Shown: piece by piece, positions 52,201-61,200 of the stretch | Numbering within the stretch: the first letter of the stretch is position 1 | Layout: the number at the start of each line of letters is the position of its first letter | Origin: an uncultured Granulosicoccus sp. | GTDB taxonomy: Bacteria; Pseudomonadota; Gammaproteobacteria; Granulosicoccales; Granulosicoccaceae | Direction: 5' to 3' | NCBI GenBank assembly: GCA_947499955.1 | Contig: CANMQI010000010.1 | Span: 62,001-126,000 of the forward strand | DNA: 64,000 nt | Translations under genes and position numbers: made by a program | The notes under the pieces: generated by a model | What the model saw: the letters and a program-made list of their open reading frames with translations, nothing else | Told to the model about the DNA's origin: nothing | Databases searched by the model: none

Positions 52201-55200
52201 CGGTCTGGCAGGCAACGATGTACTCGATGGTCGTGGCGGAGACGATACGCTGTTGGGAGGCGCCGGCGATGATACCTTGCTGGCAAGCCTGGGGAGTGAC
52301 AGTCTTGATGGCGGTATCGGCAATGATGTGCTGGATTACTCGGCGCTGCCAGAGGCCGAGAGCATCCAGGTCACCTTGTCCGGCAGCAGCTATGCTCAGG
52401 TCACGCTCAGCGGAGCCGAGGACGATCAGGTCAGAAATGTCGAAAACATCATTGCCACATCCGGTGATGATGTACTGGGTGGCGATGATCTGTCCAATGT
52501 CCTCAGGGGGCAGGATGGTGATGATGTCATCAGTGGTGGTGAAGGATCCGATCAGCTGTTCGGCGGTGATGGTAACGACCAGTTACGGTTCGACGATCTG
52601 ACGTCCGACGGCATAACGCTGAGCCTGATTACCAACACGGCCTCTTATGCCATCGATGGCAGCACCGATCGCTTCAGTGAATTCGAGACCTATGCGGCAA
52701 CCAATCAGGACGACACCATCCTGACATCCGACGATGTGGATCTGGTCGAGGGTCTCGGGGGGGATGATCACTTCTACAGCAGTCTGGGTAGTGACGAGCT
52801 GGTGGGTGGCAGCGGTCTGGATATTGTCGATTATTCGGAGCAGACCGGTATCGATCATATCGAGGCAACCCTCGATGAGGGTAGAACCATCACCGTCACG
52901 GTGGTGGGTGGAGACGATGATCAACTGACCACGGTAGAAGGGATTGTCGGATCTGCCGGTGATGACATCCTTACCGGGGACTCCCTGGACAACGAGCTGG
53001 CAGGCTCCGCCGGCGATGATCTGCTGGATGGCGGCGCCGGGGATGACACGCTGCTGGGTGACTCGGGCCAGGATCGGTTTCTGGGTGGCGAAGGCGATGA
53101 CAGCTATATCGGCGGATCTGGAACCGACGTCATTGATTACAGTGCTGCACAGGGTGGCATCTCGGTTGATCTGTCGGAAAACACCGCCATCAACGATGGT
53201 TTCGGTGGGCAGGACACCATCGCAGGTGTCGAGGACATCATCGGTACCGATGATCGCGACGTCATCAGCGGTGATGCCCGTGCCAATACACTGACCGGCT
53301 CTGCCGGTAATGATGTCATCCGCGGCGGCAGTGGCTCCGACATCCTGGACGGTGGCGAAGGTCTGCTGGATGAAGTCCATTTCGATGACCTTCTGAATTT
53401 TGGCGTCACACTGGATCTGGAGGCGGGAACCGCATTCTTTGCCGGGGATGTCAGTACCGATGCTCTGACAGGTTTCGAGTTGTATTACATGACCAGTCAG
53501 GACGATCTGATCAGCGGATCTGCCGCGGCCGATACCGTGTTCGGGTCGGCAGGCGAGGACCTGTTCCTGGCCAGTATGGGGGCGGATGTTCTGGATGGAG
53601 GGGGCGACAGTGACAGCATCGATTATTCGGCGCTGGCAGAGGCGACGTCCATCAGCGTCACGCTGAATGGTTCACGCACCGTGGAGGTCGATGTCCAGGG
53701 TGTCGGTCTGCAGAGCATTACCCGGATCGAAAACGTGACGGGCACGGCAGGAGCGGATTCACTCGGTGGTGATGCCTTGTCCAATCAGCTGGTCGGCGGG
53801 GCCGGCGATGACAGCATCTTTGGCGGCGCGGGTAGCGACATACTGGCAGGTGGCGAGGGCAATGACGAGCTGAGATTCGATGAGCTGGGTTCGGTCGGTA
53901 TCACCCTGACATTGGGAACCGGTATCGGGACGGCTGTCTATGCTGCTGATAACAGTACGGATACCTTCACGGGGTTCGAGCGCTATCTGACGACGAAGCA
54001 GGACGATATCGTTCAGACATCTGAAGGCGTGGATACCGTATTCACCCTGGCGGGTGATGATCAGATCGACGCCAGTCATGGTGCCGACATCATCGATGGT
54101 GGATTGGGAGATGACTCCATTGATTATTCCGGCCTGAGTGGCGCGACGGGCATTCAGGTGGAGCTTGCAGGTTCCACCGCAGTGCAGGTCGTGGTGGAGG
54201 GGGCGGACGATGACACCATCAGCAATATCGAGAACGTGACAGGCACCTCCGGAGCGGACCGGCTTGTTGGCGATGAACAGGCGAACCGCCTGTTCGGCCT
54301 GGATGGCGCCGATGTGCTGACCGGTGGCGCCGGTGATGATGAGCTGTCCGGTGGACAGGGTAATGATCTGCTGACCGGTGGCGAGGGTAATGATCAGCTG
54401 TTCGGCGATCAAGGCGAGGATACCGTCAGTTATTCCGATGCATCCGGTGGCGTGTCGGTGGATCTGTCAACCGGTACGACGGCCAATGACGGCTTCGGTG
54501 GCGAGGATGAGCTGCGCAGTATCGAAAATGTCGAAGGCAGTGTGCATGCCGACGTACTGCGCGGCAATGGCAGCGATAACGACATCCTCGGCAACGACGG
54601 TGATGACACGGTGTACGGTGGTCTGGGGTCGGATACCTTGTCAGGCGGTGACCATGTGTTTGGCGATGTGTTGCGCTTTGACGACCTGATTGGCGGCAGT
54701 CTCGAACTGGACCTGGGCTTGCAGAAAGCGGTATTCACCGGGGATCTGTCAGTGGATACCTTCAGTGGGTTTGAACGATACATCGGTACACAACAAGCCG
54801 ATGTCCTCAAGGGAAGCGATCTCGATGATGACGTGGACCTTCAAGGCGGCGATGATCTGCTGAGTGCCTCGGCCGGCAATGACAGGCTCGATGGTGGTGA
54901 TGGGACCGATACGCTGGACTATTCCGGTCTGAGTGGCGTCAATGGCATCAGCACCATACTCAATGGTGGCAGCGCGACGGTGGTCAGTGTCGCTGGTGGT
55001 GATGACGATACGATCTCGAACATCGAAAATCTGGTCGGTACGGATGGTGACGATACGCTGGGCGGCGATGGGTCCGACAACCGACTGCAAGGTCTGGATG
55101 GTGACGATCGTTTCGTGGCCAGTGAAGGGGCGGATGAGCTGCTCGGTGGTGCGGGTTCCGACACGCTCGATTACAGCACCTTGTCCAGCGCCGATTCGGT

Positions 55201-58200
55201 AACGGTCGAATTGCAGGGGGAAGGGCTGGCGACCGTGACGGTCATCGGCGGTGAGAACGATCAGATCTCCCAGATTGAAAACGTGGTGGGCACCACCGGC
55301 GACGACTCGCTGACGGGGGACGCCGGACAGAACCGTCTGGAAGGCCGCGCTGGTGATGACACACTTGACGGCGGTAGCGGCGCGGATACCTTGCTCGGCG
55401 GTGATGGCGAGGATCTGCTGATTGCCAGTGAAGGTGCTGACATTGCCGATGGTGGTGCTGGTGACGATACGGTGGATTATTCGGGCATGGCTTCCGGGCA
55501 ATCGATTGATGTCACCCTGGCAGGTTCTGCCGACTCGACAGTGAGCATTGCCAATGGTGATGATCAGACCATTCGCAATATCGAAAACGTGATTGCCACG
55601 GGCGAGTCGGATCGGATTGTTGGTGATGATCAGCAGAACCGTATCGAGGCCGGGGCGGGTGATGATGTACTGGGAGCGTCGGCCAGCAGCGACACACTCG
55701 ATGGCGGTGCGGGATACGACACGGTGGATTACTCCACACTGGAGAACATTCAGCGAATCAGCGTCACGCTCGATGGCGAGAACGAGAGTACGGTGCAGGT
55801 CAGTGGCGGTGAGGATGATCGTATCGTGCGGATCGAAAACGTGATCGGCACGGCGGGTGAAGATTCTCTGGTGGGTGACAGTGCAGACAATCATCTGCAA
55901 GGAATGGCTGGCAACGATACTCTGGAGGGTGCTGCGGGTAACGACACCCTGGACGGCGGCGCAGGTGGTTCGGATACCGTTTCCTACACCGAGGCAGAAC
56001 AGGGTGTAACGGTGGATCTGTCTACCGGTGTTGCCAGCGAGGACGGCTTCGGCAGTGTGGATACACTGATCGATATCGAACGCCTGGCAGGCTCGGACTA
56101 CGCAGATGATCTGACCTCGGGCAGTGGTACCGAACGCATTGATGCCGGTGCCGGTGATGATCTGATGACCCTCGGGTTGGGCGCGATCAGTGTCGAGGGT
56201 GGGGACGGTTCGGATACGGTGGACTACTCGGCGCTGAACAGTGCAAACGCGGTGAGTGTCGAACTCGATGGTCAGAACACGGTGACGCTGAGCGTGACCG
56301 GTTCGGATGATCAGACGCTCAGAGCGGTCGAGAACGTCATCGGCAGTCAGGGTGATGATGTGCTCACCGGTGACAACAATGCGAATACGCTGGACGGTGG
56401 GCTGGGCGATGACACGCTGCAGGGACTGGGCGGCGACGATACGCTGATCGGCGGAGAGGGCAATGACCGGGCGGACTACTCGCAGGCCGGTGGTGCCGTC
56501 AATGTGGACCTGTCATCCAACCGTGCGGTTGATGATGGAGACGGTGGCTCGGACAGTCTGTCAGGTATCGAGAATCTGTCGGGTTCGAACTTCGATGATG
56601 TGCTGGTGGGTAACGCCAGCGACAACACCCTGCAAGGTGGGGGTGGTGCCGATACCCTGAGTGGTGGTGCCGGGCTTGATGTACTCGATGGTGGCTCAGG
56701 CAATGATGTGGTGGATTATTCAGCAGCAGCGGGAGAGGTTTTCGCTGACCTGTCGGCCGGTACTGCAAGCAATGACGGCGATGGGTCAAGTGACACGCTG
56801 CTTCGCATCGAGAACGTGGTGGGTTCCTCGCAGGACGATACCCTTTACGGAGACAACAACGCCAATCAGCTCAGCGGTGGCGTCGGTGACGATGTACTGC
56901 GTGGTTCCGGTGGCTTCGATACGCTCAGTGGTGGGGATGGTTCGGATACGGCCGATTATGCGGCGGCAGCCAACAAGGTGGTGGTCAACCTGGCCACGCA
57001 GAGCGCCAGTAATGATGGCGATGGCAGCTTTGATACCTTGTCGGCCATCGAGAATGTACAGGGTTCGGCGAACAATGACGAGCTGACCGGCAATGCAGTC
57101 AGCAATCGTCTGGCAGGCGGTGCCGGGAACGATATTCTGGTGGGTGCCGGTGGCAACGATACGCTCGATGGTGGCGCGGGTGGTTCTGATACGGTTGACT
57201 ACAGTGCAGCGGCGAACGGCATCGATGTGGATCTGGAAGCCGGGCAGGCCTTGTCGGATGGCTATCTGGCAACCGATACCCTGATCGATATCGAGAATGT
57301 GGTGGGCTCGGATCAGAACGATGTCATCGTCGGCAATGCCAGTGACAACCGTCTGCAGAGTCGTGGTGGCGATGATGCGATTACCGCCTCTGCCGGTAGC
57401 GATACAGTCGATGGTGGTGCGGGTTCGGATACGCTGGATTATTCGGGACTGAGCGGTGTGAATGGCATCAGTGCCACGCTCAATGGCGCCAGTGCCACCG
57501 TGGTGAGCGTTGATGGTGGGGATGACGACATCATCTCGAATATCGAACATCTGGTGGGTAGCACCGGAGACGATACACTGGGCGGTGATGTCTCCATCAA
57601 CAGGCTCGAAGGGCTCGATGGGGACGATCGCTTCATTGCCAGTAGCGGGGCGGATGAGCTACTCGGAGGTGCTGGCTCGGATACGCTGGATTACAGCACC
57701 CTGTCTGCGGCCGATTCGGTATCGGTGGTGTTGCAGGGAGCGAACGTCACGACAGTCACGATCAGCGGTAGCGACAACGACACGATCTCGCAGATCGAAA
57801 ACGTCGTGGGTACCTCTGGCAACGATACCTTGACAGGGGACGCCGAACAGAACCGCCTGGAAGGTCGCGCTGGTGACGATACGCTCGATGGCGGCGCGGG
57901 CGCGGATATGCTGCTCGGGGGTGATGGTACGGATCTGCTGATTGCCAGCGAAGGGGCGGATGTCGGTGACGGTGGCGCGGGTGTGGATACCGTGGATTAC
58001 TCCGGCCTGGCTTCAGGGCAATCCATCGATGTCACGCTGGCGGGTTCTGCCGATGCCACGGTGACCATCGCCAATGGTGATGACCAGACGATCCGCAATA
58101 TCGAGAATGTGATTGCCACGGCAGAGTCGGACCGGATCATCGGTGACGATCAGGAGAATCGTATCGACGCAGGAGCGGGTGATGATGTGCTGGGAGCGTC

Positions 58201-61200
58201 GGCCAGCAGCGATACGCTCGATGGTGGCGCTGGTTCGGATACCCTGGATTACTCGGGCCTTGCCGCTGCCCAGCGCATCAGCGTGACCCTGGCTGGAGAG
58301 GTTCAGAGCACCGTGCAGGTCATTGGTGATGCGGACGACCGTATCGTGCGGATCGAAAACGTGATTGGTACAACCGGCAACGATACGCTGATCGGTGACA
58401 GCGAGGATAATCGTCTGGAAGGCCTTGCGGGCAGCGATTTACTGGTAGGTGCCGGAGGTAACGATACGCTGGACGGTGGTGCGGGCTCGGATACGGTGGA
58501 TTACACGGATGCGGCCAATGGCATCGACGTGGATCTGGAAGCCGGTCTGGCCTTGTCGGACGGCTATCTGGGAACCGATACACTGATCGATATCGAGAAT
58601 GTGGAAGGATCGGATGAGGATGATGTCATTGCCGGTAATGCCAGCGTCAACAGGCTGGAAGGGCACGATGGCGATGACTTCATCCGGGCGTCGACGGGCG
58701 CTGACACCGTCGATGGCGGAGAGGGTTCGGATACCCTGGATTACTCGGATCTGAGCGGCATCAACGGTATCAGTACCACGCTCAATGGGGCCAGTGCTGC
58801 GGTAGTGGATGTTGATGGTGGCGATAACGATACCATCTCGAATATCGAACATCTGATCGGCAGTACCGGTGATGACACGCTCGGTGGGGATGTATTCGTG
58901 AACCGGCTTGAAGGATTGGACGGTGATGACCGTTTCATTGCCAGCGCCGGGACCGATGAACTGCTCGGTGGTGCCGGCTCGGATACGCTGGATTACAGCA
59001 CCTTGTCATCAGCCAACTCGGTGTCAGTGACACTGCAAGGCTCGAACGTGACCACGGTAGCGGTCAACGGCGGTGATAATGACACGATCACACAGATAGA
59101 AAACGTGGTGGGTACTGCTGGCAACGATACACTGACAGGGGACGCCGAACAGAACCGCCTGGAGGGTCGCGCTGGTAATGACACACTCGATGGCGGCGAT
59201 GGAGCGGATACGCTGCTGGGTGGTGATGGTACGGATCTGCTGATTGCCAGCAATGGTGCCGATGTGGGGGATGGCGGTGATGGTGTGGATACGGTGGATT
59301 ACTCGGGTCTGGCCTCGGGGCAATCGATCGATGTGACCCTGGCGGGTTCTGCCGATGCCACCGTGACCATCGCGAATGGTGATGATCAGACGATTCGCAA
59401 CATCGAGAACGTGATTGCGACGGACGAATCCGATCGTATCGTCGGTGATGATCGGGCGAACATGATCGAGGCAGGCGCCGGTGACGATATCCTGGGCGCT
59501 TCACTCAATAACGATACGCTGGATGGGGGAGCAGGTTCGGATACACTGGATTATTCCGGTCTTGCCACGGCGCAACAGATCAACGTGACACTGGCTGGTG
59601 AGATTCAGAGCACGGTGCAGGTCAGTGGCGATGCAGATGATCGCATCGTGCGAATCGAGAACGTGATCGGTACGGTGGGCAGCGATACGCTGATCGGCGA
59701 CAGTGAGGATAACCGTCTGGAAGGCCGGGCGGGTAATGACGTACTGGTGGGCGCCGGTGGTAACGATACGCTGGATGGCGGTGTGGGTGGCTCGGATACG
59801 GTCGACTATAGTGCGGCGGCCAATGGCATCGATGTGAATCTGGAGAGCGGCCAGGCCCTGTCTGATGGCTACCTGACGTCCGACACCCTGATCGATATCG
59901 AGAATCTGGTGGGCTCTGATCACGATGATGTCATCGTCGGTAGTACCAGCGCCAACCGTCTTGATGCACGAGATGGGGATGATGCCATTGCTGCCTCTGC
60001 GGGCAGCGATACCGTCGACGGCGGCGACGGTTCGGATACGCTGGACTACTCGGGCCTCACTGGCATCAATGGGATCAGTGCCACGCTCAACGGCGCCAGT
60101 ACCACCGTGGTGAGTGTCGATGGTGGCGACGACGATGTCATTTCGAACATCGAGCATCTGGTGGGCAGTATCGGGGACGATACCCTCGGCGGTGATGTGT
60201 CGGTCAATCGTCTGGAAGGTCTGGACGGTGATGATCGCTTCATTGCCAGTGCAGGAAGCGATGAGCTGCTCGGTGGTGCAGGTTCGGATACGGTGGATTA
60301 CAGCACCTTGTCGGCCAATTCCATATCAGTCACCTTGCAGGGTGCCAATGTCACGACGGTGTCAGTGTCAGGCGGCGACGATGACAGAATCACGCAGATG
60401 GAAAACGTGGTGGGTACCGCAGGTGCCGATACGCTGACAGGGGATGCCGAGCAGAACCGCCTCGAAGGACGTGCGGGTGATGACACGCTCGATGGGGGAG
60501 CTGGTGCGGATACGCTGCTCGGCGGCGACGGTACAGACATGCTGCTGGCCAGTGAAGGGGCCGATATCAGTGACGGGGGGGCAGGTGTTGACACGGTAGA
60601 CTTCTCGGGTCTGGCAGAAGGGCAGTCAATTGATGTGACTCTGGCAGATTCTGCCGATGCAACGGTGACTGTTGCGAATGGTGAAAACCAGACGATTCGC
60701 AACATCGAGAACGTGATTGGCACGAGTGAATCAGATCGTATCGCCGGCGATGATCAGGAGAACCGGATAGAGGCCGGAGCAGGTGATGATGTGCTGGGAG
60801 CGTCGGCCAATAGCGATACGCTGGATGGTGGCGCAGGCTCGGATACGCTGGATTATTCCGGCTTTACCGTGGCTCAGCGGATCAGCGTGACGTTGGCCGG
60901 TGAAGTGCAGAGCACCGTACAGGTCACTGGTAGTGCGGATGATCGGATCGCGCGCATCGAGAACGTGATCGGGACGGTGGGCAGGGATTCCCTGACTGGC
61001 GACAGTCAGGATAACCACCTAGAGGGGCGAGGGGGTGACGACGTACTGATCGGTGCCGCTGGCAACGACACGCTGGACGGTGGTGTGGGTGGTTCCGACA
61101 AGGTGACCTATATCGATGCGGCCAAGGGCGTGACGGTGGATCTGTCTACCGGCGTGACCCGTCAGGACGGTTTCGATGGTGTGGATACACTGATCGATAT

